Assembly (NCBI RefSeq): GCF_027359595.1
Contig: NZ_CP114783.1
Coordinates: 868,001-932,000, forward strand
Source: Prochlorococcus marinus str. MIT 0912
GTDB taxonomy: Bacteria; Cyanobacteriota; Cyanobacteriia; PCC-6307; Cyanobiaceae
Length of the DNA stretch: 64,000 bases
Direction: 5' to 3'
The notes below the pieces were generated by a model. It was not told the origin of the DNA, did not search any database, and saw only the letters and a list, made by a program, of their open reading frames with translations. Below, piece after piece: positions 45,902 to 55,441 of the stretch. Each line of letters opens with the position of its first letter. The first letter of the stretch is position 1. The position numbers and the translations under genes are program-made.

Positions 45902-46215
45902 AATTCATGAAAACATCTCTGCAGTGATTCAACTAAGTCAGCAAACTTTAATAGGAAAAAAATCATACAATCTTTTTCTAAAAATATGATTATTTTGAGA
46001 TGCCTTAAATTATTAGAGGCATATATTTATCTTGAATAATTCAATCCCCTGTAAGTAAGCTTTAACTGAGGCTTTGCAGCAGAATTACAATATACGAATG
46101 ATCTTCCATTGAAATACATATTGACCATGGTAAATACTCCTCAAAAAGCTCAAGTCCCCGTCCTGTGGCTTGAGTCGGACTGCGGTCTACATAGGCAGAT
46201 CGGACGATTGAGTAG
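45902..46215. other. non-coding gap with GC-rich structured core
   Basis: AT-rich until about 46140. Then 46150-46210 becomes GC-rich with a stem CTCAAG...CTTGAG (46151-46156 / 46168-46173) and a CTGC...GCAG pair downstream (46180-46183 / 46196-46199). A 62-residue frame at 46109-46297 crosses it, but its composition is unconvincing and it would overlap the terminator. A small RNA is the more attractive reading. Confidence 0.4.
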
Positions 46216-46240
46216 AAAAAACTACTATACTTTTATAGTA
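46216..46240 (-). terminator. terminator for the ABC-F gene
   Basis: On the minus strand a 7-bp stem TACTATA / TATAGTA with a four-base loop is followed by GTTTTTT. It lies 75 bases after the ABC-F stop codon. Confidence 0.65.
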
Positions 46241-46314
46241 TTTATACTCAAAAATGTCAATGGTGACGATTTAACCTCAATCTGTTTTTCTACTTAACAA
46301 GAAGAATTACGTTC

Positions 46315-48240
46315 TTATTTGGCTGGCTCAGACAACTCACTTAGCTCAATCCATCTATCCTCATGCTCTTGAATAACTTCAATAAGCTCTGCTAATTGAT
46401 GACTAGTTTCACTAATGTCTACATCGCTACCATTTATTTTTTTTTCTAAATATATTTTCTGTTTTTCTAACATAGGTAGTTTCAGATCTAGTTCTTTCAA
46501 TTCTTTAGCTTCTTTAAAACTTAATTTTCTTATTTTATTTTGAAAATTTGATTTTATTTTTAATTCACGCTTGTTAGGTAAATTATTAACCATCTGGTCT
46601 CTTTCTGTGGTTTCGTTATTTCGCTCCTCTAATATTTTTTGTTCCAGAAATCGCGAGTAATTACCTTCATATCTTCGTAAATGACCATTTTCAAAATTAA
46701 AAATTCGATCAATAGTTCGATCAAGAAAATATCTATCATGCGATACGACTACGACACAACCTTTAAAGTCCTCAAGAAAATCCTCTAGTACGCTTAGTGT
46801 TTGTATATCTAAATCATTGGTAGGCTCATCAAGCAACAATACATTTGGAGCTTGTATGAGCATTTTGCAGAGAGCAAGTCTTCTTTTTTCTCCTCCTGAA
46901 AGCTTAAGTAGAGGACTATGTTGCTGACTGGGTGGAAACAGGAATTTTTCTAAGAGTTGTGATGCGGTTATTTGTTTTCCTCCATGATCAATTCGTAATG
47001 CGGCTTCCTCCACGAATTCGATAACTTTGCGCTTTAGACCACTCCCTTGATTTAAATCATTTGTATGTTGATCGAGATAGCCAACATGAACGGTTTCCCC
47101 AAGTTTTATTTTTCCACTAGTAGGCAATCTTGTACCTGCAATTAGATCTAAAAGAGTCGATTTACCACTTCCATTTGGACCAATAATGCCTACTCGATCC
47201 TCCGGACTAAAGCTATACGTGAAATCATGTAGAAGATCCAAATTATTCTCTTTATCATTTAAAGAGAGTCCTACACCTTCAGCTTCAATTGCGATTTTTC
47301 CAATTCTTCTACTCAATGAATTCATTTCTAATTTGGCTTTGACATGATTTCTAGGTTTCGCTTGCATTTCAGCAATCCTTTGAATACGTGCTTTTTGTTT
47401 TGTACTTCTTGCTTTAGGACCTTGTCTTAACCAAGCTAATTCCTTTCTTAAAACACCCTGAAATTTTTTCTTTGTAGATGCCTCTGATTGTTCTTGTTCT
47501 ACTTTTTGTTGAAGAAATTGGCGATAATTTCCCTGATACTTGCGAGCTTCTCCATTATTGATTTCAACCATCCGAGTAGTAATGCGATCAAGAACATATC
47601 TATCATGAGTTATCAAGACAAGAGCACCCTCATAATGATCTAACCAATTTTGAAGCCATTCCACTGCAGATGCATCGAGATGATTTGTAGGTTCATCAAG
47701 AAGTAAGACGTCTGGTTTAGAGACAAGAGCAGCGGCAAGTCCCACTCTTTTGCGGTAACCACCAGAAAGATCTTTTACTGGCTTATCTAAATCTTTTATA
47801 CCTAGTCTTCTTAGAACATCTTGGCATTGTTGTTCTAAATTCCATGCCCCAGCGGCATCCATAAGTTCACTCGCCTGACCAAGTTTTTTCAAAAGCCCTT
47901 CATCTTCCGGGCTTTGAGCGATTTTTCTACTTAGCTGACTGAAATTGAGTAATAATTTTCTTTTTTCTCCACACCCTTCAAGAACTTCTTCCAAAATACT
48001 TTTTTCACTGTTGTAACTTGTTTCTTGCCCAACTAAAGATATCCGCAAGGATGATAAACATCTCCTTTCTCCTTCCATCAAAGGTTCTATTCCTGCAATG
48101 ACTCTCAATAGTGTTGACTTTCCAGATCCATTTGGACCAATTAAACCAAGTCTCTCTTTTTTATTTATATGAAGGTCTAAATTTTTAAAAAGATTTTTTA
48201 TTCCAAAGTCTGTTGAAGCATTAATAAGACTAATCAACAC
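46315..48240 (-). CDS. ABC-F family ATPase (Uup-like)
   Basis: A 641-residue soluble protein with two ABC domains and no membrane segments. Walker A motifs GPNGSGKST occur at about 35-43 and again near 357. Signature motifs are LSGGYRKRVGLA and LSGGEKRRLALC, each with an LLLDEPTN Walker B. A basic linker lies between domains and a C-terminal coiled coil spans about 560-635, as in Uup. ABC-F proteins act on ribosomes to relieve stalling; Uup is also linked to DNA transactions. The exact subfamily is inferred from the coiled-coil tail. Confidence 0.94.
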   Translation of the reverse strand: MLISLINASTDFGIKNLFKNLDLHINKKERLGLIGPNGSGKSTLLRVIAGIEPLMEGERRCLSSLRISLVGQETSYNSEKSILEEVLEGCGEKRKLLLNFSQLSRKIAQSPEDEGLLKKLGQASELMDAAGAWNLEQQCQDVLRRLGIKDLDKPVKDLSGGYRKRVGLAAALVSKPDVLLLDEPTNHLDASAVEWLQNWLDHYEGALVLITHDRYVLDRITTRMVEINNGEARKYQGNYRQFLQQKVEQEQSEASTKKKFQGVLRKELAWLRQGPKARSTKQKARIQRIAEMQAKPRNHVKAKLEMNSLSRRIGKIAIEAEGVGLSLNDKENNLDLLHDFTYSFSPEDRVGIIGPNGSGKSTLLDLIAGTRLPTSGKIKLGETVHVGYLDQHTNDLNQGSGLKRKVIEFVEEAALRIDHGGKQITASQLLEKFLFPPSQQHSPLLKLSGGEKRRLALCKMLIQAPNVLLLDEPTNDLDIQTLSVLEDFLEDFKGCVVVVSHDRYFLDRTIDRIFNFENGHLRRYEGNYSRFLEQKILEERNNETTERDQMVNNLPNKRELKIKSNFQNKIRKLSFKEAKELKELDLKLPMLEKQKIYLEKKINGSDVDISETSHQLAELIEVIQEHEDRWIELSELSEPAK

Positions 48241-48443
48241 AGCTTACGTCCTCAAGTCCATAACTAAAGCTAACTCTTAAATATTACCCCCCCCTTAGTC
48301 CTCATGATCTTTTTCAAAGCTTGAACACGAAATTTATAAATAAATGCTGTCATTGCTTAATAGCTAATACATTTTATTTCAACAGTTAAATGAACTACGA
48401 AATATGTAATTTACTGCAAGAGCAGAAAGCATAAACAAGAAAC

Positions 48444-48653
48444 TTAGCGAAAGAAATTGCAGTACTGCTCTACCCTTGAGCTCACTCTTCCAGAATCTTT
48501 TAAGCCTAGTAACCTTGCGGCATCACCACCGTTAATTTCGACTGCATAGTATCGTCCACAAATATTCTTGGTTTCATAAATTCGATCATCAGACTTAACC
48601 ACCATCGGAGACATAAGAGAAAAAGATAGAGCCATGAGAAAGATACGGTTCAT
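48444..48653 (-). CDS. small exported protein with Cys pair
   Basis: A 69-residue protein with a signal peptide (residues 1-21, ending VVKS). The mature ~48 residues contain two cysteines (KNICGRYYAVEINGG, EQYCNFF) likely to form a disulfide. Predicted periplasmic. Unknown function. Confidence 0.6.
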   Translation of the reverse strand: MNRIFLMALSFSLMSPMVVKSDDRIYETKNICGRYYAVEINGGDAARLLGLKDSGRVSSRVEQYCNFFR

Positions 48654-48734
48654 TATTTTATTTGTAAGATAAAAAACTTCAGAGCCTTTTGAGAGTAAGA
48701 TCTTACATAATTATTTATACATATAAGAATAAGG

Positions 48735-49097
48735 ATGAATTTTTTAGAGAGAGTTCTTTCAAATTACTTTCTGGCATGGAGCCAGATTTTTAATTACAAA
48801 GATAAAACAAGTAGAATACCATTTTGGCACTTTTTTATCCTGGATGGATTAATAGGAGCTGTGGTTTCAATACTATCTAATAACACCCTTGCTAATGATC
48901 CAAATGATTTTTATACCATCTCTGAGGGATATGATTGGAGTTATTTATATAGCATTCCATCTTTTTTAGTTTTTATAGCTTTATTAATCAGAAGGCTGAG
49001 AGATATAGGTAAGGAAAACTTAGTTTTATGGGCATTTTGTTCATTCATTCCTTTCTACAATCTTTATATATTTGCCCAGCCTTCCTCTGAAAAATAA
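48735..49097 (+). CDS. DUF805 family membrane protein
   Basis: A 120-residue protein with the DUF805 pattern: an aromatic N-terminus (YFLAWSQIFNYKDKTSRIPFW), three to four spans, and the diagnostic RRLRDIGK motif before the last span. DUF805 proteins are widespread inner-membrane proteins of unknown role. Its stop abuts the stop of the convergent gene at 49098. Confidence 0.88.
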   Translation: MNFLERVLSNYFLAWSQIFNYKDKTSRIPFWHFFILDGLIGAVVSILSNNTLANDPNDFYTISEGYDWSYLYSIPSFLVFIALLIRRLRDIGKENLVLWAFCSFIPFYNLYIFAQPSSEK

Positions 49098-49388
49098 TCA
49101 TTTCCTACCCTTGAAAGTCCGAGGATAAGGGATATTAAGAGCATTAAACTTTTTCAATTTCTTACTACGCCTATAACGCTTATAAAACAAGTCGAAAAGT
49201 GTCGACACTCCCAACCAAGATAGAATACAACTTATACATATCCTTGCTCCTTCAGTCGATGCAAGCCAATAAATAATTGGATCAACTATAAGATTAATAC
49301 TAATTATAAAACCAATAAACAAAGAGAAAGTAAGACAAGCTATTACTAATAAAGCTCTGATTATTTTTTTTGTGTTGAAATTTTTCAT
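49098..49388 (-). CDS. two-span membrane protein with basic tail
   Basis: About 96 residues from the ATG at 49388. It has two hydrophobic segments (ALLVIACLTFSLFIGFIISI and ICISCILSWLGVSTLFDLF) and a strongly basic C-terminus (YKRYRRSKKLKK) that should be cytoplasmic. A TTG at 49394 is also in frame. Function unknown. Confidence 0.6.
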   Translation of the reverse strand: MKNFNTKKIIRALLVIACLTFSLFIGFIISINLIVDPIIYWLASTEGARICISCILSWLGVSTLFDLFYKRYRRSKKLKKFNALNIPYPRTFKGRK

Positions 49389-49744
49389 ATCCAAATGCTT
49401 GAAATCGTATTAGGAATCGATATTTTCTATTCTCAAGCAATATAGATAGTAAAGGAATTTTAATGTAATAAAAGTTGATTCACCATTCATCTTGAATATA
49501 TACAATTCAGAGATGAGACAACAGAAAAGTCAAAAGCATACATTAAGATTTGGTTCTTATTACGATTGAATTAAATTCAACTACTTTTAATAGATATATT
49601 TATTAACAACGGTTAAATGGCTACATAACGATCAGGTAAGGGGCTTACTTTCGATCATCTAAATATTAAAATTACTTATAGCCAAATATATGCATGTTTA
49701 CAAACTTATCTAAGAAGTTAAATTGGATTAGCTACTTTTAGCCA
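49389..49744. other. 356-base AT-rich gap, nothing recognised
   Basis: No ORF above 20 codons with protein-like composition, no tRNA, and no strong hairpin seen. It probably holds divergent promoters for the flanking small genes. Confidence 0.5.
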
Positions 49745-49948
49745 ATGGCCTTTAATCGATCTGTAGAGGAAACGATGTCAGACCTTATATGCCATATGCT
49801 TAAAAGAACCGACCATCTCAATACTGGAGATCAGTTAGCTATTGGACAAGAATATAGAGAATGGATTAAATGCATAAAGAATAAAAAGCTGGTTCCACAA
49901 AACATACTCTTTATAAATACATCTACTTTTGGAAAATATCTTCAATAA
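49745..49948 (+). CDS. small hypothetical protein
   Basis: A 67-residue soluble protein, ATG start (MAFNRSVEETMSDLICHML), helical N-terminal half and basic middle (KCIKNKKLV). A rho-independent terminator 20 bases after the stop supports its being a real transcript. No family recognised. Confidence 0.55.
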   Translation: MAFNRSVEETMSDLICHMLKRTDHLNTGDQLAIGQEYREWIKCIKNKKLVPQNILFINTSTFGKYLQ

Positions 49949-49968
49949 GATGAATCCCTTTCTTTAAA

Positions 49969-49992
49969 TTTAGGAAAGTTCCTAAACTTTTT
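49969..49992 (+). terminator. rho-independent terminator
   Basis: A 7-bp stem TTTAGGA / TCCTAAA with an AAGT loop, followed by CTTTTT. It ends the small gene at 49745-49948. The 290 bases that follow up to the transporter operon contain no convincing gene and presumably its promoter. Confidence 0.7.
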
Positions 49993-50283
49993 CAGACCCC
50001 ATATTTACGCACAAATTATTTGACAGGGATAACGCAACTATTAGATTATGAGAAGTGTAGCTAACACAGATTCATTAACAGGAAATAATCTAATTGATTT
50101 CAGATTATTCATTAATACATAAAGACAAATCTTCTATCTTTAGAAAAAGTTTTAAACTCACAAAAAATACTTAGAAGTTTCAGCGAGCTTTAGTTTTGGG
50201 ATCACAACTTTCAATGAAGAAAAAGTAAAAGATTTTCTTTAATTGCCCTAGGAAAAAGAAAATTCTGGCGAAAATCAAATTCA

Positions 50284-51345
50284 ATGATAAAAAAATTCAT
50301 GCGTCGATTGGTATCAGGAATAGTTGGTCTTGCAGCTCTATTAGCTGGCTGTGCGACAACAAATCAAGACTATAGTTCTAGACTGAACCTAATAAAAAAT
50401 CGCAATGAGTTGATTTGTGGAGTAAGTGGAAAGATTCCTGGATTTAGTTTTATGAAAAGTGATGGTAGCTATCAAGGACTAGATGTCGATATATGTAAAG
50501 CATTTGCTGCTGCAATTATAGGAGATTCAGAAAAGATCCAATATAGACCTCTAACTGCAGCAGAAAGATTTACAGCTATTAAAACAGGTGAAATTGACCT
50601 GTTATCAAGAAATACCACTTTCACTCTCAGTAGAGACTCCTTAGGTGGAAACGGATTAACTTTTGCACCAGTTGTTTTCCATGATGGCCAGGGATTGATG
50701 GTCAAGAAGGAAAGTAAAATTAGTAGTCTTAAAGATCTTGCAAATAAATCTATATGTGTAGGTTCAGGTACCACTACTGAGCAAAATATAAATGATGCCT
50801 TTGAGAGTGCCTCACTACCTTATACACCAATCAAATATCAAGATCTTAATCAAGTAGTTGCTGGATATTTACAGGGTCGTTGTTCAGCCATGACTTCTGA
50901 TCGTTCACAATTAGCAGCAGCCAGATCTGGTTTTAAGAATCCAAAAGAACATATTATTCTTGATGATGTATTAAGCAAGGAGCCACTTGCTCCAGCCTCC
51001 GATGGCCAAGATCAGAAACTAGCTGATGCCATGAGATGGGTTATCTTTTCACTTATATCGGCAGAAGAGCAAGGGATAACAAAGTCAAATATTGATGAAA
51101 AAGTACAAATTGCAAAGAATAATCCTCAATTAAAACCTTTAAGAAGATTTCTAGGTATTGAGGGAGGACTTGGAGAAAAAATTGGTCTTAGCAATGACTT
51201 CGTAGTTAAAGTAATTAGATCAACTGGCAATTATGGAGAGATTTACGAAAGACATTTAGGAATAAATAGCGAGGTACCTATTCCAAGAGGGCAAAATGAG
51301 TTGTATAACAAAGGTGGTGTACATATTTCACCACCATTTAACTAA
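50284..51345 (+). CDS. amino-acid ABC transporter substrate-binding lipoprotein
   Basis: A 353-residue periplasmic binding protein. The N-terminal signal ends in the lipobox LAGC with the lipidated Cys at 23. The solute-binding family 3 fold starts at ELICGVSGKIPGFSF and has DVDICKAFAAAI and RFTAIKTGEIDLL, as in general or polar amino-acid receptors (AapJ, NatF types). It is first of four genes that together make a complete importer. Confidence 0.92.
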   Translation: MIKKFMRRLVSGIVGLAALLAGCATTNQDYSSRLNLIKNRNELICGVSGKIPGFSFMKSDGSYQGLDVDICKAFAAAIIGDSEKIQYRPLTAAERFTAIKTGEIDLLSRNTTFTLSRDSLGGNGLTFAPVVFHDGQGLMVKKESKISSLKDLANKSICVGSGTTTEQNINDAFESASLPYTPIKYQDLNQVVAGYLQGRCSAMTSDRSQLAAARSGFKNPKEHIILDDVLSKEPLAPASDGQDQKLADAMRWVIFSLISAEEQGITKSNIDEKVQIAKNNPQLKPLRRFLGIEGGLGEKIGLSNDFVVKVIRSTGNYGEIYERHLGINSEVPIPRGQNELYNKGGVHISPPFN

Positions 51346-51364
51346 AACATAATTTTTCGCTGGG

Positions 51365-52264
51365 ATGAGAATAAATCAAAAAATATTTTTGCAATTTGGA
51401 ATATGTATTATCTTATTTGGTTTAATTGGGATACTAATTAATAATTTAACAATAAATCTAATAAGAACAGGTCTTGGTTTTAATTTTAGCTGGCTTTCTC
51501 AAGCAGCAAGTTTTGCTTTAGCGGAACACCCCTTACCTTATACCCCCTCAAATAGCTATGCTTGGGCATTAGTTATAGGTTGGCTCAACAGTCTTAAAGT
51601 TATTGTCTCATCATTAATATTGGCTACTTTCTTGGGAACACTAATAGGCTTTGCAAGAACAGGTAAAAACTCATTATTAGGTCTCATTTCGGCTGGATAC
51701 ATCACAATAATTAGACAAACTCCTCTTTTACTTCAACTTATGTTTTGGTATTTTGTTGGGTTCTTAGGTTTAACAAACAACATGGTTATCAAAGTAAATA
51801 ATATATTCAACATTTCAAATCAAGGAATAGAATTTTCAGGATTAACTTTTTCCTCAGAGTTTTTAGCATTATTACTTGGTCTTAGTATATTTACAAGTGC
51901 TTACATAGCAGAGGTAATCCGCGGAGGAATTCTTTCCGTTCCTCGAGGACAATGGGAAGCATTTAGGAGCTTAGGGCTTTCAGAAAGGAAAGGACTTATC
52001 CGTATAATAATTCCACAAGCATTACCGGCGATCATTCCAGGATTAACTAGTCAATATCTTAACCTTGCTAAAAACAGTACCCTAGCAATCGCAGTAGGTT
52101 ACTCAGATATTTACGCAATTAATGATACTATTATAAATCAAACAGGAAGAGCTATTGAGTGTTTTATCATATTACTTGTTAGTTTCTTGCTATTAAATCT
52201 ATTGATAACTAATACCATGGAAATCATAAATATTTTAATTTTAAAATCAAGAAAATATAATTAA
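51365..52264 (+). CDS. amino-acid ABC transporter permease (AapQ/NatG-like)
   Basis: A 299-residue membrane protein with about seven to eight hydrophobic segments. It carries the HAAA-family EAA-type loop SLGLSERKGLIRIIIPQALP and a TPLLLQLMFWY motif typical of polar amino-acid permeases. The large periplasmic insert after the first span is characteristic of AapQ relatives. It starts 19 bases after the binding-protein gene. Confidence 0.92.
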   Translation: MRINQKIFLQFGICIILFGLIGILINNLTINLIRTGLGFNFSWLSQAASFALAEHPLPYTPSNSYAWALVIGWLNSLKVIVSSLILATFLGTLIGFARTGKNSLLGLISAGYITIIRQTPLLLQLMFWYFVGFLGLTNNMVIKVNNIFNISNQGIEFSGLTFSSEFLALLLGLSIFTSAYIAEVIRGGILSVPRGQWEAFRSLGLSERKGLIRIIIPQALPAIIPGLTSQYLNLAKNSTLAIAVGYSDIYAINDTIINQTGRAIECFIILLVSFLLLNLLITNTMEIINILILKSRKYN

Positions 52265-52267
52265 TTC

Positions 52268-53296
52268 ATGTTCAATATAAATTCAATAATAGCTTACTTT
52301 AAGAACATAAGGAAGACTGTATTTTCAAATTTATTGAATACTATTGTTACTTTGCTCATTATTGTATTGATTAGTGTAACTTGTATTAATACTTTTGAAT
52401 GGATCATATTTAAGGCTAATTGGAAAGTCGTAATATCAAATCTTCCGTTATACGCATTTGGAAGTTACCCACCGAATGAACAATGGAGACCTGCTACTTG
52501 GATTATTAGTCTTCTTACTCTCAGTATCTTTACTCTTTGGGGTCCTAATTGGAAATGTCTACGTAAAAATCTATTAATTATATGGGTAGGAACAATACCC
52601 TTAGGTCTATATTTACTTTATGGAGGGATTGGCTTATCACCTATAACGAGTAGACATTGGGGTGGGTTAACTCTAACTATACTTTTAACTGTTTGTAGCT
52701 CATTCTTTTCATTACCTTTTGGAATAGTTTTGGCACTATGTCGACAGAGTTCATTACCAATAATTCAGAAGCTGAGTTCAATTTATATAGATGGTATGAG
52801 AGCAATTCCTCTTATTGCAGTACTTTTCTTTGGTCAATTACTAATACCTTTATTCCTTCCTGTTGGAATACAAATTGATCGTGTTTGGAGAGCTATCTTT
52901 GCGTTTACTCTTTTTGTCTCTGCCTACATAGCGGAAGATATTCGTGGAGGGCTACAGTCCATCCCCAACACTCAAATAGAGGCAGCCAATAGCCTTGGCC
53001 TTAACCAATACCAAATCATTCAATTCGTATTAATTCCTCAAGCTTTACGGATTGCATTACCTGCTCTGACTAATCAATCTATTGGGCTGTTTCAAAATAC
53101 ATCTTTAATGGCTATTTTAGGACTAGTGGAGTTACTAGGTGTCGGCAGAAGTATCCTGGCTAATCCAGAATTTATTGGTCAATATATTGAAGTTTATGTT
53201 TGGCTAGCATGTGTCTATTGGATGGTTTGTACAATCATGGCTGTTCTAGCACGGCATCTTGAACAAAGAATGAACATTAATCAAGCCAATTTCTGA
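52268..53296 (+). CDS. amino-acid ABC transporter permease (AapM/NatH-like)
   Basis: A 342-residue membrane protein, longer than AapQ as usual for AapM relatives. It has several spans before the permease core and the EAA loop SLGLNQYQIIQFVLIPQALR in the C-terminal third. With the preceding permease it should form the heterodimeric channel. It starts three bases after the previous stop. Confidence 0.92.
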   Translation: MFNINSIIAYFKNIRKTVFSNLLNTIVTLLIIVLISVTCINTFEWIIFKANWKVVISNLPLYAFGSYPPNEQWRPATWIISLLTLSIFTLWGPNWKCLRKNLLIIWVGTIPLGLYLLYGGIGLSPITSRHWGGLTLTILLTVCSSFFSLPFGIVLALCRQSSLPIIQKLSSIYIDGMRAIPLIAVLFFGQLLIPLFLPVGIQIDRVWRAIFAFTLFVSAYIAEDIRGGLQSIPNTQIEAANSLGLNQYQIIQFVLIPQALRIALPALTNQSIGLFQNTSLMAILGLVELLGVGRSILANPEFIGQYIEVYVWLACVYWMVCTIMAVLARHLEQRMNINQANF

Positions 53297-53302
53297 TAAT
53301 TC

Positions 53303-54049
53303 ATGGAACCTATTCTTGTTGCGAAGAATCTCACTAAATCGTACATAAAAGGATTACGAGCTCTTGATGATGTTTCTCTTACAGTTAATCAAGGTAAAGT
53401 TCTAGTAGTCATGGGTCCCTCAGGCTCAGGGAAAAGTACTCTCATTCGGACTTTTAATGGTCTTGAGACTTTTGATAAAGGAGAGCTAAATATTTTAGGA
53501 ATAAAAGTTGATTCCACTCATGATGAAAGAAAAATACAAAAAATACGAAGAAGAGTAGGTATGGTATTTCAACAATTTAATTTATTCCCTCATCTCTCAA
53601 TCCTTGAAAATATCACTCTCGCTCCAGTACATGTGCAAAAACGTCATCAAATTGAAGCTGAAGAATATGGCATGTATCTCTTAAGTCAAATGGGAATAGA
53701 TTCTCATGCCAAAAAATATCCAAGTCAACTTAGCGGAGGAGAACAGCAACGAGTAGCTATTGCGAGAGCTCTAGCCTTAAAGCCCGAATTACTTTTATTC
53801 GATGAACCCACTAGTGCTCTAGACCCAGAGCGAATCAACGAAGTACTCGATGCGATGAGAAGACTAGCTGAGCAAGGGATGACAATGATTGTAGTAACTC
53901 ATGAAATTGGCTTTGCTAAAGACGTAAGTGATCAAGTTTTATTTATGGATTCAGGTAAAGTCATAGAAACATCTCCTCCAAATATTTTCTTTTCTAATGC
54001 TAGGCATGAAAGAAGTAGAAAGTTTTTAAATCAACTTGATAAGAATTAG
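53303..54049 (+). CDS. polar amino-acid ABC transporter ATP-binding protein
   Basis: A 248-residue ATPase. Walker A GPSGSGKST at about 38-46, Q-loop FQQFNLFPHL, signature LSGGEQQRVAIARAL, Walker B LLFDEPTSALDPE and switch His in VVTHEIGFA, matching the GlnQ/AapP subfamily. It is the last gene of the four-gene importer. No strong terminator was recognised directly after it. Confidence 0.95.
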   Translation: MEPILVAKNLTKSYIKGLRALDDVSLTVNQGKVLVVMGPSGSGKSTLIRTFNGLETFDKGELNILGIKVDSTHDERKIQKIRRRVGMVFQQFNLFPHLSILENITLAPVHVQKRHQIEAEEYGMYLLSQMGIDSHAKKYPSQLSGGEQQRVAIARALALKPELLLFDEPTSALDPERINEVLDAMRRLAEQGMTMIVVTHEIGFAKDVSDQVLFMDSGKVIETSPPNIFFSNARHERSRKFLNQLDKN

Positions 54050-54295
54050 TAATAGGCAATTCATAATAAAACGAAAAGTAAGTTCTGAATAAAGATTGAA
54101 AACCAAATAACATGAGTTTAGCTAATGAAAAAGATATTGATGTCTAAGTTAGATATTAAAAAATCAAAAGATAATTTATTTGAAATAAACAAGATGAACT
54201 ATTGGCTCATAATGAAAGTTTACCTTGGTTTTTAGCGGAGGTTCTTGAAACGCTCTAAAAAATGTTCACGTTTTTTTGTATAAAAATTTCCTATT

Positions 54296-55159
54296 TCATC
54301 CCTTTTGAATGATTAAACCCAATGAAGTGATTACGTGATTGTTCATATGGGCAAGAAGTGTTCTTCCATAATGAAAATTTCTTGTTTTTGGATCAGGGGT
54401 GTCTACATGTGTATCTGCAGGTGTATTTCCACGTTTAAAATTTAAAACAATTTTATGACCTTTTGCTATTAGCTTTTTAGCTAATTCCTCTATATCTTGC
54501 TTGCAGTAAAAGCTTAAGTCAGGACTATCATGACTAACTTTATCGGATGTCAATGTGAATTCAGTGGTATGAACTGCAATACCTCCTGGCGCTAAAATGT
54601 TCATAGCATTCTCTACAAAACGAATTCCATTATCATGACTACCTATATGTTCCAATGAGCCGCAGGACCAGCAATAATCAAAACCTTTCAAATCAGATGG
54701 AATCGAATTCATATTGACATTTTTAAAACTAACTCTTTTTTTGAAATCGTTTTTATTAATAATTGATTTAAAATATAATTGATCCACTTCAGTTGCTTGC
54801 CAGTTATATTTTTGGGATACCAAATCAGTTACTATTACTTGGCTATCTCTTGACGCAAAATAAGAAGGCATCATTTCAAAACCACATCCAAAGGCTAAAC
54901 CTTTTTTCCCTTTTAAGTCTCCAACGTAAGTTGTAATCGCCTGAAGGATATATACATATTCCCATACTTTTCTATCCAATACGCATCCTTCTGGACTAAA
55001 TCCAGTCTCCTTAAGAAGTTGAATCCACTTTTCCGCTTCTTTCTCATATAGTTGACTCGCTGAAACTAATTGACTATCAGGACTTTCTAACGTTGGCTGT
55101 TTTATTGAGAATAAAGGCTCTTCTCTCCTTGAAAATAAATCTTTATTAACCAATGACAT
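54296..55159 (-). CDS. SAM-dependent methyltransferase-like protein
   Basis: A 287-residue protein. An N-terminal helical region (1-85) precedes a Rossmann core with GLAFGCGFEMMPSYFASRD (motif I), VIVTDLVSQ, and FDYCWSCGSLEHIGSH (motif IV), then APGGIAVHTTEFTL. In family terms it is a class I methyltransferase related to Methyltransf_11; in some organisms such genes belong to glycan or polysaccharide islands. Substrate unknown. Confidence 0.8.
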   Translation of the reverse strand: MSLVNKDLFSRREEPLFSIKQPTLESPDSQLVSASQLYEKEAEKWIQLLKETGFSPEGCVLDRKVWEYVYILQAITTYVGDLKGKKGLAFGCGFEMMPSYFASRDSQVIVTDLVSQKYNWQATEVDQLYFKSIINKNDFKKRVSFKNVNMNSIPSDLKGFDYCWSCGSLEHIGSHDNGIRFVENAMNILAPGGIAVHTTEFTLTSDKVSHDSPDLSFYCKQDIEELAKKLIAKGHKIVLNFKRGNTPADTHVDTPDPKTRNFHYGRTLLAHMNNHVITSLGLIIQKG

Positions 55160-55252
55160 TTGTTTTTATTTATATTATTCTATATTTTTGTTTTTTCCTC
55201 ATTTGCATCAATAAGTAAATATCCTAATCAAGGCGATCTATGGATCATTTCA

Positions 55253-55399
55253 ATGAAAAGCAAAACAGAAATAATAAATGAAATCATGTTTTTCATTCTC
55301 GAGAGAGCCAAGTGCGAAGAAGATACAGACAAGTACCTTAAGCATGTTCTCGACTACTGCAAACAAGATTACAAACAGGCTTTAAAAAAGAAAAAATAG
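55253..55399 (+). CDS. small helical protein, unknown
   Basis: A 48-residue frame from the ATG at 55253 (MKSKTEIINEIMFFILERAK), soluble, amphipathic and ending in lysines. The frame is open back to a TTG at 55160, which would add a hydrophobic segment, but that start abuts the divergent methyltransferase ATG and lacks a ribosome-binding site. Confidence 0.45.
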   Translation: MKSKTEIINEIMFFILERAKCEEDTDKYLKHVLDYCKQDYKQALKKKK

Positions 55400-55441
55400 T
55401 ATAAACATTATTCGACAAATAAAGGTATAAATTTTAGGAAT

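Noticed and set aside
46109-46297. 62-residue plus-strand frame
   Set aside because: Composition is not protein-like, it spans GC-rich stems and the ABC-F terminator, and it has no clear ribosome-binding site; treated as possible RNA instead.
50048-50122. 24-residue plus-strand frame upstream of the amino-acid transporter
   Set aside because: Too short, no ribosome-binding site, and no neighbouring evidence.
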